Below are positions 7,911 to 16,062 of a stretch of 24,040 nucleotides of DNA, piece by piece (positions within the stretch are counted from its first letter, which is position 1; each line of letters starts with the position of its first letter). Location: the NCBI GenBank assembly GCA_022448705.1, contig JAKUUF010000008.1, forward strand, positions 1 through 24,040, written 5' to 3'. The stretch comes from SAR324 cluster bacterium. GTDB taxonomy: Bacteria > SAR324 > NAC60-12. The translations under genes were made by a program, and so were the position numbers. The notes below the pieces were generated by a model. It worked only from the letters and a program-made list of their open reading frames with translations. It had not been told where the DNA came from and did not search any database.

Positions 7911-7948
7911 ATGCCGCCAAGTTGAGCACTAAAGGGGGATCTTGGCAT
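7911..7948 (-). promoter_or_regulatory. Possible hairpin in the leader of the COG3146 gene
   Basis: GCCAAG (7916-7921) and CTTGGC (7941-7946) can pair. ATGC/GCAT extends the stem beyond a 3-nt bulge, enclosing a 19-nt loop. It sits about 25-60 nt upstream of the GTG/ATG starts. No T-run follows, so it is not a clear terminator. Confidence 0.25.
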
Positions 7949-7969
7949 TATGGGTTTCAGAACAGAGAT

Positions 7970-8953
7970 TCACTGGAGGCCAGGTGAACGTACAAATATG
8001 ATCTTGTTATTGCGTACATAACTTACTATTTGTACCGATGTTCGTTTTATGTTCTGAACAGACTTTAAAAAAACGAGTTGAAAAGGGATTCCCTGTTTTT
8101 GAAGACCGGTATTTAAACTGTTTTCTTGAGTTGATGTGAATCCTGAAGAGCTAAGAACTCCCATATCTTCCGAATGACGCATTGCTGTAATATCCAAAGG
8201 ACTAAATTCCTCCAATTGCTCATCGGTCAACACATTACCAGCATAGGTAAAATGACTTGCAATCATCCTGTTTTCTGAGTCAAATGCAAAAGCTTTTAAT
8301 TGTATTTTTTTCACATCTTCAGAATCTTCGAAAATATCCCTGATAGCCCCTTCTACTACTAATAATGGAAGTCGATTATAACCGTTCTCCACCTGCCTTG
8401 CCTTGAACTCTCCATCAAACTCAAGATGGTGTAAGTTTTTTGCGGTTAACTGATGAAAAATTGATGAATCAAAAATCTTGAGATATCCTCCGACAAAAGC
8501 AATTCCTGCAACTGCAAGCACACAAAATATGACGAACAAGATGAAATTTTCATGGAAACCGAATTTTACCTTAGACGGATCAGCGGTTTTTTTGTCTTCC
8601 ATGTTTTCAGCTGAAGTTTTTTTGGCCTCACCTTTTAATCTTGAATGATAGTTTTTACTTTCAGGTTTTAATCTGTCAAAGTCCTTAAGTAATCGATTTT
8701 TCTGATCTTGATGTTTTTTTGTCTGATGTATTTTTTGTTCAGCTTTTCTGCCAATATTTCCAGCTTTTGATTTTGCTGTTTCATTTTCGGATGATTTATT
8801 TATACCCAGATCTTCGAGGATAGAAGTTGCCGCCTCCGCGGCAGTTTTATTTCTATGCTGATTAAAAAAAGATGAGGAATCTTCTTTTGGAAGTTTCAGT
8901 GCAGTGGTTTCACTTGAATTCAAGGAAAATTTCTGTGGCTTTCTTGCTATCAT
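7970..8953 (-). CDS. Membrane-anchored protein with a DUF3426-like C-terminal domain
   Basis: 327 residues. Residues 1-130 are low-complexity and charged (many Lys, Glu, Ser), likely disordered and cytoplasmic. One transmembrane helix spans about 137-159 (FILFVIFCVLAVAGIAFVGG). Residues 165-327 form a periplasmic domain with the pattern of DUF3426: LPLLVVEGAIRDIFED, then a beta strand with FAFDSENRMIASH, and IPFQLVFLKSV near the end. DUF3426 proteins often have an N-terminal MJ0042 zinc ribbon; no such cysteines are present here, so the N-terminus is divergent. Function is unknown. It lies downstream of the large M1-like/Omp85 gene (170-bp gap) and upstream of the COG3146 gene on the same strand, which hints at an envelope role. 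Family call is moderate; topology is strong. Confidence 0.7.
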   Translation of the reverse strand: MIARKPQKFSLNSSETTALKLPKEDSSSFFNQHRNKTAAEAATSILEDLGINKSSENETAKSKAGNIGRKAEQKIHQTKKHQDQKNRLLKDFDRLKPESKNYHSRLKGEAKKTSAENMEDKKTADPSKVKFGFHENFILFVIFCVLAVAGIAFVGGYLKIFDSSIFHQLTAKNLHHLEFDGEFKARQVENGYNRLPLLVVEGAIRDIFEDSEDVKKIQLKAFAFDSENRMIASHFTYAGNVLTDEQLEEFSPLDITAMRHSEDMGVLSSSGFTSTQENSLNTGLQKQGIPFQLVFLKSVQNIKRTSVQIVSYVRNNKIIFVRSPGLQ

Positions 8954-9123
8954 CTTTATCAGATTATTATTCCCCTTCTTGGGGTTTAATTTAAAGGCTG
9001 GTCAGCTCAACTTCCTGTTTGTTTATTAACCATGCAAGATCCATAATTTCCTGTGTAATCTGATGCTCACATTTTTAGCCGGAAAAAGCAAGTTTACAGA
9101 GAGAAATATTGGTTCAAATTTCT

Positions 9124-12096
9124 TCAACTGCCTGTAAGAACGCCAAGGAATATGAACTGTGGTTTTTGATATTCCCGATCATTTATCGGGTATGCTACTT
9201 CTATTTTTAGAGGAACCTGAAACAGTGAGGCAGTGTCCACAGTCCACTCAATACCAAAACCGGCATTTTGACGATGTTTTGCTTGTTCATAGGAATTGTA
9301 TTTTGACCATATTTTACCCTGGTCATAAAATACGGTCCCCTGGATTTTGAAGGCGCTTACTATTCCCCATAAGGGAGCAGTTACAAGCGGAAATTTATAA
9401 TCTAATCTTGATGCGAAGAGACGTTCGTCACTTAAAACTGTATGTTGAGGATATCCACGCAATACTGATGGGCTTCCAAGCTGAAATTTCTTCTGAAGAG
9501 GAGTTGTTCCTGTAGTAGTGCCATGAATGAAATCCAGCTGAAACAATTTTCGGTGACCTACATGAAATATCTGACCAAGTCTTCCCTGCCAGCGCACATA
9601 TGAGAAATCACTTTCCAATTCAAGCCAAGGCTGCTCGTTCCAGATGTTCCAGCTTATTTGATAATTTTCCCTTGGCCTGAAGCCTCCAGTATGTTCCAGT
9701 AAAAAAGTGTTTGATTTACCAGTTTCAGATATTTCACCGTTTCCGGAACGATCGTCTGCAGAAAACAGGGTTTCCCTTGACAAGCTGGAATGAAATTTAT
9801 ACTCCAGTTCGCCTGGGTTATGAGGTGGCTTGAATGTTGCCCTTATTGCCTCAGAGCGTACACCGCCATACTCTCGTGCGCTGAATCCTGCCTCAAGACC
9901 ATTAATTCCCAGATTTTCACGATCAAAATTGAAAATGTAGAGGCCGCGCCTGTTTTTTGTCCCATATCCCGGAATAGCGTAGAGGCGATAGTCATCAAAC
10001 TTATATTTAACGCCGAGGCCAAATGAATTTCCATCTAATGCATTATTCCCAAAGCCAGGAACCAATAGTACAAGATGCTCCCGCTGTTTTTTCCAGTCAG
10101 ACCCTAAACGTACACGATAATAAATAAAGGAATGGTTATTGATACGTGATGTCTCCAGCAATTCTTCATCCGGATCAATTGAAACTTTATCCGGGAAACT
10201 CTGAGATTTTATCAGTACAGCCTCCTGCTGTTTAATCCCGGGCAGAATCCTGCGGATTTCTCTTCCATCTTTTGTTTTCATTGCAACAACAACCGGCATT
10301 TGGGCAGCATCTTTTTTGTTTATGACTATTTCAGTTTCATAAGTCCCGTCTGGTAAAGTCCTGGTTGATGAAGTCTCAAAACCGTAATCCAAAGTTTCTT
10401 TTGTTTTGAACCATTGAGCGAAAAACCAGTCCAAAGAACCAGACCCCACTGCTATATAAGGATCTACTGGCGGAAGTGGAGGAGTCCTCAATCTTGGGTC
10501 ATGAAGTTTTTCCATTGAGTACTGAAATTCTTTTTGACCTGCTAACTTTCCCTGATATTTTTTTGCAAAATGCTGCAGTCCTTTACGGAATCCATTTTTA
10601 CCCATAAGATATTCCAGCATGGAAAGAACCATTGCAGTCTTGTAAGTCAATGTCTGTAAAAATTTTTGGGAATCTGGATTTTCCCTAAAAGATGATAAGA
10701 TGGGATAGTTTAATTCGGCTGCAACAGAGTTTGCCATGTCCTCAAAAAAATGATCACGATAACGGGGATTCAGCCAGTCAATAGTGTCAAATATTCCTGC
10801 GTCCGGACCAAATTTTTCCTGAAAGAAGCGCAATCCAAAAAAAGCCGGAAGTCCCATGTTGAGCCAAAGCTGTTTATCATGGTCGTTCCAGACAGATTCG
10901 CCAAACCAAAGTTGAGCCAGTCTCCGTGTCAAAAATCCAAATGCCTGTCTGTCCAGAAATTCAGACCGTTTATAGTTCGGCAGCGGAACCAAAACAAGGT
11001 TATTAAGGATGTCAACCTGTTCATAATCGGCCTCTACAGCAACTATCCGTATTGACTCCCACGGAGATTCAAGTCCATAACTGGTGCGCATAAATTCCAA
11101 AAACTGCCTGCTCCAATTATGCAATAGTGCAGCCCTGCGATCATGACCAGTCAGGTAAAATGAGGTAAGTTGAAATGAGGTTTTTGCAGTTTCAGAATGT
11201 GAATTTTTCTCATCGATTCCTTTTGAGTTTTCTTCCGTAAGTTTTTGGTGGACTCTGGTAAAGATCAAGGGGAAGTATTTCAGAGCCCTTTTTGTTTCAT
11301 TAAATGTAGCTGATTTGCCTGGGGGCAATTTCTGATGACCGCTCGTGGTAATTATTGTTCCAGGCTGAACTGCTGTCCATTTAACCTCATATGTTGCGGG
11401 AGCAGGCATGCTGCCGTCAGTTTCCCAGCCCTTTACTTTTAAGGTACTGCCATTGTTCCAGGCTAAAAGCTTAGGATGCCAGTGGGCTGTCAATAGCATT
11501 CCATTGACTGTGCCTTCCTGCGTGTGTTCAGGAAATTGTGTGTAAAAGTTTATGAATACAATAGACTGGCCAGGGGAACCTTTTATGTCCGGAAGGTCCC
11601 CGGGCAGGAAAACCCTTAACAGTCCCTGATCGGTTGAATATCCAACTTCCAAATCAGGATTTGGTTCAAGTGAAAATTGCAGCTCACGCTTTTCTGTTGA
11701 GGAATTTGAACTGAATGCCTTTACAGAAGCTATGCTCAAGCTTCCACGGCTGAAACCTTTTGGTGTTTTTGGATCCTCAAAATTGTCCTGAAAACGACGA
11801 AGCGAAAACACCGGAACAATTTTATGTTTTCGTATTCCCCTCTCATCCTGAGCAAGGAAACGGTTTCCAGGCAATGCAAATAGTAATTCATGCTCAGGAA
11901 ATGCGCTTCTAGTGAAACGGACTTGCATTTTCCCAACAAGGAGTGTCTTATCGTGATCATAAGACACATCAATTTTGTAATGTGGGACTTCAGTTTTTTC
12001 TGGGGTTTTTGCATATAATATCTTTGCATGAAAACACAACAGTGTTACATAAACAAAGATAAGAAGGAGTGAGAACCTGGAGACTAAGTCACTCAG
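9124..12096 (-). CDS. Exported pseudo-M1 aminopeptidase fused to an Omp85-type outer-membrane barrel
   Basis: About 990 residues from a proposed CTG start at 12096 (an ATG-started frame extends to 12264 but runs antisense into the HIT gene). GGAGAGG at 12105-12111 lies 8 nt before this CTG, and a signal peptide follows (hydrophobic LLLIFVYVTLLC, cleavage probably after LYA). Next comes an M1-family N-domain (PHYKIDVSYDHDKTLLVGKM). The gluzincin region reads TRRLAQLWFG, where M1 enzymes have HELAHQWFG: both zinc histidines and the catalytic Glu are gone. The third ligand is Met in WLNMG, and GAMEN is absent. TYKTAMVLSMLEYLMG and the Ig-like tail (VSIDPDEELLE) confirm the M1 fold. The last 340 residues form a beta-barrel with the Omp85 motif VLRGY (Arg880) and strands ending IFLGVLTGS. 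No POTRA domain is visible. Likely a surface or periplasm-facing barrel with a non-enzymatic binding module. Confidence 0.85.
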   Translation of the reverse strand: MSDLVSRFSLLLIFVYVTLLCFHAKILYAKTPEKTEVPHYKIDVSYDHDKTLLVGKMQVRFTRSAFPEHELLFALPGNRFLAQDERGIRKHKIVPVFSLRRFQDNFEDPKTPKGFSRGSLSIASVKAFSSNSSTEKRELQFSLEPNPDLEVGYSTDQGLLRVFLPGDLPDIKGSPGQSIVFINFYTQFPEHTQEGTVNGMLLTAHWHPKLLAWNNGSTLKVKGWETDGSMPAPATYEVKWTAVQPGTIITTSGHQKLPPGKSATFNETKRALKYFPLIFTRVHQKLTEENSKGIDEKNSHSETAKTSFQLTSFYLTGHDRRAALLHNWSRQFLEFMRTSYGLESPWESIRIVAVEADYEQVDILNNLVLVPLPNYKRSEFLDRQAFGFLTRRLAQLWFGESVWNDHDKQLWLNMGLPAFFGLRFFQEKFGPDAGIFDTIDWLNPRYRDHFFEDMANSVAAELNYPILSSFRENPDSQKFLQTLTYKTAMVLSMLEYLMGKNGFRKGLQHFAKKYQGKLAGQKEFQYSMEKLHDPRLRTPPLPPVDPYIAVGSGSLDWFFAQWFKTKETLDYGFETSSTRTLPDGTYETEIVINKKDAAQMPVVVAMKTKDGREIRRILPGIKQQEAVLIKSQSFPDKVSIDPDEELLETSRINNHSFIYYRVRLGSDWKKQREHLVLLVPGFGNNALDGNSFGLGVKYKFDDYRLYAIPGYGTKNRRGLYIFNFDRENLGINGLEAGFSAREYGGVRSEAIRATFKPPHNPGELEYKFHSSLSRETLFSADDRSGNGEISETGKSNTFLLEHTGGFRPRENYQISWNIWNEQPWLELESDFSYVRWQGRLGQIFHVGHRKLFQLDFIHGTTTGTTPLQKKFQLGSPSVLRGYPQHTVLSDERLFASRLDYKFPLVTAPLWGIVSAFKIQGTVFYDQGKIWSKYNSYEQAKHRQNAGFGIEWTVDTASLFQVPLKIEVAYPINDREYQKPQFIFLGVLTGS

Positions 12097-12104
12097 GCAA
12101 AAAA

Positions 12105-12111
12105 CCTCTCC
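12105..12111 (-). promoter_or_regulatory. Shine-Dalgarno sequence supporting a CTG start
   Basis: On the minus strand GGAGAGG is followed by 8 nt and then CTG (12096-12094), which opens the signal peptide. No in-frame ATG or GTG exists near this point; in-frame TTG codons at 12183 and 12039 lack this context. The site therefore decides the start, as inference. Confidence 0.45.
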
Positions 12112-12153
12112 ATTTAATTTTGAACCAATTAATCTTAGATATGGATACTCAAA

Positions 12154-12558
12154 ATGGCCTCGATTTTCACAAAAATAATTCAAGGTGAAATTCCTTGTGA
12201 AAAAATTATTGAAACAGATTCTGAAATCGCATTTCTTGATATTATGCCCTGTGCAGAAGGTCATACACTTGTCATTCCAAAACTTGAAGTGAAGCGTTTG
12301 GAAGATTTACCTGAATCTGAGGCTTTGTCATTGATGCGTACAATGCAGCATGTTGCAAAAGCAGTCAGTGCTGCTTTCGATGGAATAGACTACAATCTTA
12401 TCCTGAACAATGGAGCAAATGCAGGGCAGGAAGTTGAGCATGTCCACTTCCACGTGCTGCCACGTCCCCAGGGTAGTTCCAGGCCTTTTCATCAACGTGC
12501 TAAGTATGCTGAAGGGGAAATGCAAGAAGTGGGAGCAAAAATACGAAATTGTCTATGA
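12154..12558 (+). CDS. HIT-family nucleotide-binding protein (HINT/PKCI-like)
   Basis: 134 residues, full length for the bacterial HINT branch. It starts SIFTKIIQGEIPCEKI-ET and contains FLDIMPCAEGHTLVIPK, NLILNNGANAGQEVEHVHFHVLPR with the histidine triad HVHFH, and a P-rich C-terminus. HINT proteins hydrolyse adenosine 5'-phosphoramidates and acyl-AMP; the physiological role in bacteria is poorly defined. The ATG has no evident Shine-Dalgarno sequence. The gap to the divergent signal-peptide start at 12096 is only 57 bp. A weak TTGAAC (12120-12125)/GATACT (12144-12149) pair with an 18-bp spacer would place transcription close to the ATG, which would make the message almost leaderless; this is speculative. 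Confidence 0.92.
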   Translation: MASIFTKIIQGEIPCEKIIETDSEIAFLDIMPCAEGHTLVIPKLEVKRLEDLPESEALSLMRTMQHVAKAVSAAFDGIDYNLILNNGANAGQEVEHVHFHVLPRPQGSSRPFHQRAKYAEGEMQEVGAKIRNCL

Positions 12559-12774
12559 AGGACTATGTTTAAACACTTTTTTCGGAGAAATGAATCCCAC
12601 AAATATTGCTGCCAAGAAATAGGCAGTCATGTCCATGAAGGAAGGTTCAGTATTTCTTTATTTGGTTTGAAAGAGTAATTAGTTAAGCATGTTTTCTGAG
12701 GAAGTAAGCAGATCTTTACAGTATCTGAAGCTGATTTTGTCCGATAGCCTTTCAAAACAACTTAAAATCGGCAC
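12559..12774. other. Intergenic region between the HIT gene and era
   Basis: 216 bp. I see no credible gene, no strong hairpin with a T-run and no good -35/-10 pair. The era GTG is not preceded by a clear Shine-Dalgarno sequence. Confidence 0.5.
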
Positions 12775-13734
12775 GTGAAAGAAAATAACGTCTGCCTGAG
12801 CCAAAGTGAAGAAAAAAAAGATGCAGAACAATTCTGCGGGTTCATAGGTCTGATTGGCCGACCCAATGTAGGCAAATCTACATTGTTAAACAAGCTGGTT
12901 GGTCAAAAAGTTTCCATAACCACTCACAAGGCACAAACCACCAGAAACCGCATTCTTGGTATCCGGACAGAAAAGGATACTCAAATTATCTTTATTGATA
13001 CTCCCGGAATACATAGAACTGAAAATCTGCTGAATAGGAAAATAGTAGCATATGCCGAAAATACTCTGGGAGATACGGATTTAAATTTGTGGATTGTTCA
13101 ACCTTATCCGCAAACTTCTGAAGAGAGGAACTGTTTCTCCGTTTTACATCCTGAAGACCAGCATATTCTTCAAATGCTGTCCGATAAAGAAAAACGGACA
13201 GTGGTGGTATTAAATAAAATCGATACCTTATCAAAGGGAGATTTGCTTAAGAGCATGGCAAATCTTGACAAGCTGGGACTATTTGCCGAAATTGTTCCGG
13301 TTTCTGCCTTGAAGTCAACCAATCTTAATCAGCTGATTGTAAGCCTGAAAAAATATCTCTCCCCTCATCCCTTTTACTTTGAACATCATCAGGTCACAGA
13401 TGTTACAGAGCGTTTTCTGGCAAGCGAATTTGTCAGGGAAGAAATCTTTCTGAGGTTGAGACAGGAAATACCATATTCTGTAGCAGTCATTGTGGAACAA
13501 TTTGAAGAGGATTCCAAATGCATTAAAATTGCTTGTGTTATTTGTGTTGAGCGAAACTCTCAAAAAGGAATCATCATCGGCAAAAAAGGCGAGATGCTGA
13601 AAAAGATAGGTGCCGGGGCTCGAAAAAAAATCCAGAGTCTTCTTGGAAACAAAGTTTTTTTGAAGCTTCACGTCAAAGTTCTGAAACAATGGACCCAAAA
13701 TGAACTTCATCTTAAATCTCTGGGATTTGAATAA
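12775..13734 (+). CDS. era: GTPase Era
   Basis: 319 residues starting at GTG. The G1 loop is GRPNVGKST at 28-36, followed by the Era-typical THKAQTTRNRILGI switch region, G3 DTPG, G4 NKID and G5-like SALK. The C-terminal KH domain has GIIIGKKGEMLKKIGAGARKKI. Era binds 16S rRNA near its 3' end and assists 30S maturation; it is usually essential. The N-terminus carries about 20 extra residues before the G domain, and there is a somewhat longer stretch between G3 and G4 (around WIVQPYPQTSEERN) than in E. coli Era, which normally has a ...VVD...D segment here. The next gene follows after 70 bp on the same strand. Confidence 0.95.
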   Translation: MKENNVCLSQSEEKKDAEQFCGFIGLIGRPNVGKSTLLNKLVGQKVSITTHKAQTTRNRILGIRTEKDTQIIFIDTPGIHRTENLLNRKIVAYAENTLGDTDLNLWIVQPYPQTSEERNCFSVLHPEDQHILQMLSDKEKRTVVVLNKIDTLSKGDLLKSMANLDKLGLFAEIVPVSALKSTNLNQLIVSLKKYLSPHPFYFEHHQVTDVTERFLASEFVREEIFLRLRQEIPYSVAVIVEQFEEDSKCIKIACVICVERNSQKGIIIGKKGEMLKKIGAGARKKIQSLLGNKVFLKLHVKVLKQWTQNELHLKSLGFE

Positions 13735-13804
13735 ATTACCTGTTAAATGAGTTCGGACAAATGTCTGGAACTTATATCTTTCCTTTACTTTCTTTCGGAA
13801 TGAA

Positions 13805-15310
13805 ATGAGGAACTTGATAAAAATACTTTTCATAATAGCTATTCTTATATTTGAATTTTTTATGTTCCAGTTTTCATTGGAAATTGGAGCAGTTTCATTG
13901 GTTTTGATTATTGCTACATTTTGCATAGGTTTTGTCTTAAATAAAATAACAACTGTAGTTGAGCAGCCCCGTCTTGTTCTTTCATCTGAGCCTTTTCGAG
14001 ATTCATCAAAGCATGCTGACAATAAAACCAAATCCGATACAGAAAAAACATCTGATTCAGAGAATTTAATTCCGGGAGTAGATTCTTCGATTTTTGAACA
14101 ATTCAGGAAAAAGTTTAATTTGAAACAACCTGAATCAGCTGATGAAGACGATACAGCAGCTACCGTAAACTCACCAAATTCAACTTCTGCAGCACAGGCA
14201 TACGAAAAAGCTGGAAGTTCTGACGAACCTGAAAATTTTGATGAAGAACTTGAAGATGCAGATCAGGTCAAAGTTACTTTAAGTGAAAACGTGAAAATTC
14301 TGAAAGAACTGCAAGGTGAAAAAGTTGATGAAGTTTCGAATGAAAATTTTACAGTAAAACCAGAAATACCAGAGAGTGGTGAAGTTGAGAATAAAAAGAA
14401 ACTAGGGACTGGTGAAGAGGCTCTTGAATTGCTTACTAAAAAACATCAGGCATTAAAAAAGCAAAATGAGGAGGAATCATTGGAGGAGCAGGTTGAAGAA
14501 GAAGATGATCTCTTTGCTGATGAAATGGTTCCGCTTCCTGGAGGAGAAACTCTTATTGAAGAAGAGAAAGAAGAATTTTTTGAAGAAGATATTTTTTCTC
14601 CACCAATGGATAATGAAAGCCATGAAGATGAAGAAGGTTTGGAATTATCCTTAAGGCAATCAACCCCTCATGGAGAAAAATCTGATGAGGCTGAAGGTTT
14701 GCTTAAATTAGCAACAACGGCCTGTGAGGCAGGAAGAATGGAAGAAGCCAAAGCAGGACTGAAGAGTTATTTTAAGCTGCTCCATGAGCTTGGACAGAGT
14801 CCAAGTAAGAATGTCCTGCAGCTGGCTGAAAAGCTTGAAATTCCTTTTGACTCTGCCAGTGACCAAGCATCAAGCACTGTATCTGAAGAATTAAGTGATG
14901 CTGCTGATATGAAGTCAGAAAAAGACATTCAGAAAGAGCCTGAAAAAACAGATTATTCGGCTGTGATGGACGGCATTGTAAAAACTTTGGAAAAAAAAGA
15001 AGCTTATGATGAGGCATTGCCCCTTCTAAAAGACCTGCTTAAATTCAATAGGGAGCGTGTTAATATTTCTGCCATGGACCCGCTTTTCGAAAGAATTGAA
15101 CAGGCTCATGCTTCAATGAATAATAATAAGGAGCTGGTTGAAACATATAAAGAGCATCTGGCAATAAAGCAGCAGCTTGATGACATGGAAGGAGAGTTAC
15201 GTCTTCTTGACCTGATAAGTAATCATTATGCAGATTCCGGAGATCAGAATGCCGCAGAACGCTATCGTGCTGAAAGCCAGCGTGTCAGAGCTGAATTGAA
15301 CAAAAAATAA
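13805..15310 (+). CDS. Unrecognised two-helix membrane protein with acidic linker and TPR-like C-terminus
   Basis: 501 residues, no family recognised. Two hydrophobic helices at about 4-23 and 27-45 form an N-terminal hairpin anchor. Residues 60-300 are dominated by Glu, Asp, Ser and Lys, with few hydrophobics, and are likely a disordered, strongly acidic cytoplasmic linker. From about 295 helical repeats begin: EAEGLLKLATTACEAGRMEEA (about 297-320) has the TPR A/B-helix pattern. Residues 390-500 contain three further helix pairs (AYDEALPLLKDLLKF, NNKELVETYKEHLAI, YADSGDQNAAERYRAE). The shape, a membrane anchor plus acidic tether plus TPR scaffold, recalls FimV-like or other polar scaffold proteins, but I see no LysM or FimV sequence match. 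It follows era by 70 bp on the same strand; the start is the first ATG after CGGA. Confidence 0.8.
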   Translation: MRNLIKILFIIAILIFEFFMFQFSLEIGAVSLVLIIATFCIGFVLNKITTVVEQPRLVLSSEPFRDSSKHADNKTKSDTEKTSDSENLIPGVDSSIFEQFRKKFNLKQPESADEDDTAATVNSPNSTSAAQAYEKAGSSDEPENFDEELEDADQVKVTLSENVKILKELQGEKVDEVSNENFTVKPEIPESGEVENKKKLGTGEEALELLTKKHQALKKQNEEESLEEQVEEEDDLFADEMVPLPGGETLIEEEKEEFFEEDIFSPPMDNESHEDEEGLELSLRQSTPHGEKSDEAEGLLKLATTACEAGRMEEAKAGLKSYFKLLHELGQSPSKNVLQLAEKLEIPFDSASDQASSTVSEELSDAADMKSEKDIQKEPEKTDYSAVMDGIVKTLEKKEAYDEALPLLKDLLKFNRERVNISAMDPLFERIEQAHASMNNNKELVETYKEHLAIKQQLDDMEGELRLLDLISNHYADSGDQNAAERYRAESQRVRAELNKK

Positions 15311-15376
15311 ACTGAATTGAAAGGAGATCCTGTGTTCAGTGCTGAATTGGGGGCCGATACAGATGTACTGTTTGTG

Positions 15377-15763
15377 CTAAAAATAAGTGCACCCTTCAGG
15401 TGTTTGTGAGCTTAATTTGTAACCATAGTTTCCTGCCTCAAATTGTAATTCTGCCAGCAATCTACAGCCTCGAGTACGACGTTCTCGAACAACATAATAT
15501 TCGCTGATACGCGGTGATGTATCATATTCCAGGTGAGCAAACATATTGATCGCAGTAATCGTGTGTTTTTCAGCCAGCTTAAGATACCTTGGCTGAAGAC
15601 CTTTCTGCCAGCTGTCAAAATAATTTAATCCCCATCCAATGTGATTGTCTGCCTCAACCAAACGACTCCGGAAAGATTTTTCCGGGAATTCTGATACGCT
15701 TTTAGAGCAAGAGATCAGCAGAAGAATTACAGAAAAAAATAATATTAATTTTCTTACTGACAT
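15377..15763 (-). CDS. Small predicted lipoprotein of unknown function
   Basis: 128 residues. The N-terminus MSVRKLILFFSVILLLISC is a lipoprotein signal peptide with lipobox LISC; Cys19 would become the lipidated N-terminus. The mature part (about 110 residues) is helical (PRYLKLAEKHTITAINMFAHLEYD) and ends with two separated cysteines (RGCRLLAE and EGCTYF) that could form a disulfide. No family is recognised. It converges on the acidic membrane protein gene (66-bp gap) and diverges from the MinD-like gene (299-bp gap). Localisation at the inner face of the outer membrane is likely because residue +2 is Ser rather than Asp. Confidence 0.75.
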   Translation of the reverse strand: MSVRKLILFFSVILLLISCSKSVSEFPEKSFRSRLVEADNHIGWGLNYFDSWQKGLQPRYLKLAEKHTITAINMFAHLEYDTSPRISEYYVVRERRTRGCRLLAELQFEAGNYGYKLSSQTPEGCTYF

Positions 15764-16062
15764 GAGTAGTAATCCACAGTCTTGAATTTATTCAAAATTA
15801 GTTTCAGGAATTCTGGTTGTTTATTATTTTCTCACGATCAAATAAACTAACCTGTTCTGTATATCGGCCTCTCTGTTAAAAATCTTTAATTTTGAAAGAT
15901 TTTAAGTACTAGTATTTTGACATTGTTTCCAGGTTATATTTTTTATAGAATTGTCCATTCAGATATTTTGACATTTTGTTATTTCTATGCAAAATAGCAT
16001 TGGCCAGTAATTTGCAGTTTAAAGCATATGATATATTTTTTTCTATTGTAAAATAACTGGAT
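15764..16062. other. Divergent intergenic region before the MinD-like gene
   Basis: 299 bp, AT-rich, with no credible gene. TATTTTGACATT occurs twice on the plus strand (15913-15924 and 15964-15975), 51 bp apart. Each copy contains a consensus TTGACA -35 hexamer (15917-15922 and 15968-15973). The -10 matches downstream are weak (TTTTAT at 15941-15946 with an 18-bp spacer for the first). They may be tandem promoters or duplicated binding sites for the MinD-like gene. Confidence 0.45.

Noticed and set aside
12097..12264. ATG-started N-terminal extension of the pseudo-M1/Omp85 protein
   Set aside because: It would overlap the divergent HIT gene by 111 bp and place 56 polar, Cys/Asn-rich residues before an obvious signal peptide.
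13315..14031. 238-codon minus-strand frame across the era 3' end
   Set aside because: It is antisense to the era KH domain and to the start of the membrane-protein gene; Phe/Asn-rich composition is typical of a shadow frame, with no recognisable domain.
15290..15350. Three copies of CTGAATTG near the end of the acidic membrane-protein gene
   Set aside because: Irregular spacing, partly within coding sequence, short and AT-rich; no structure or terminator is formed.
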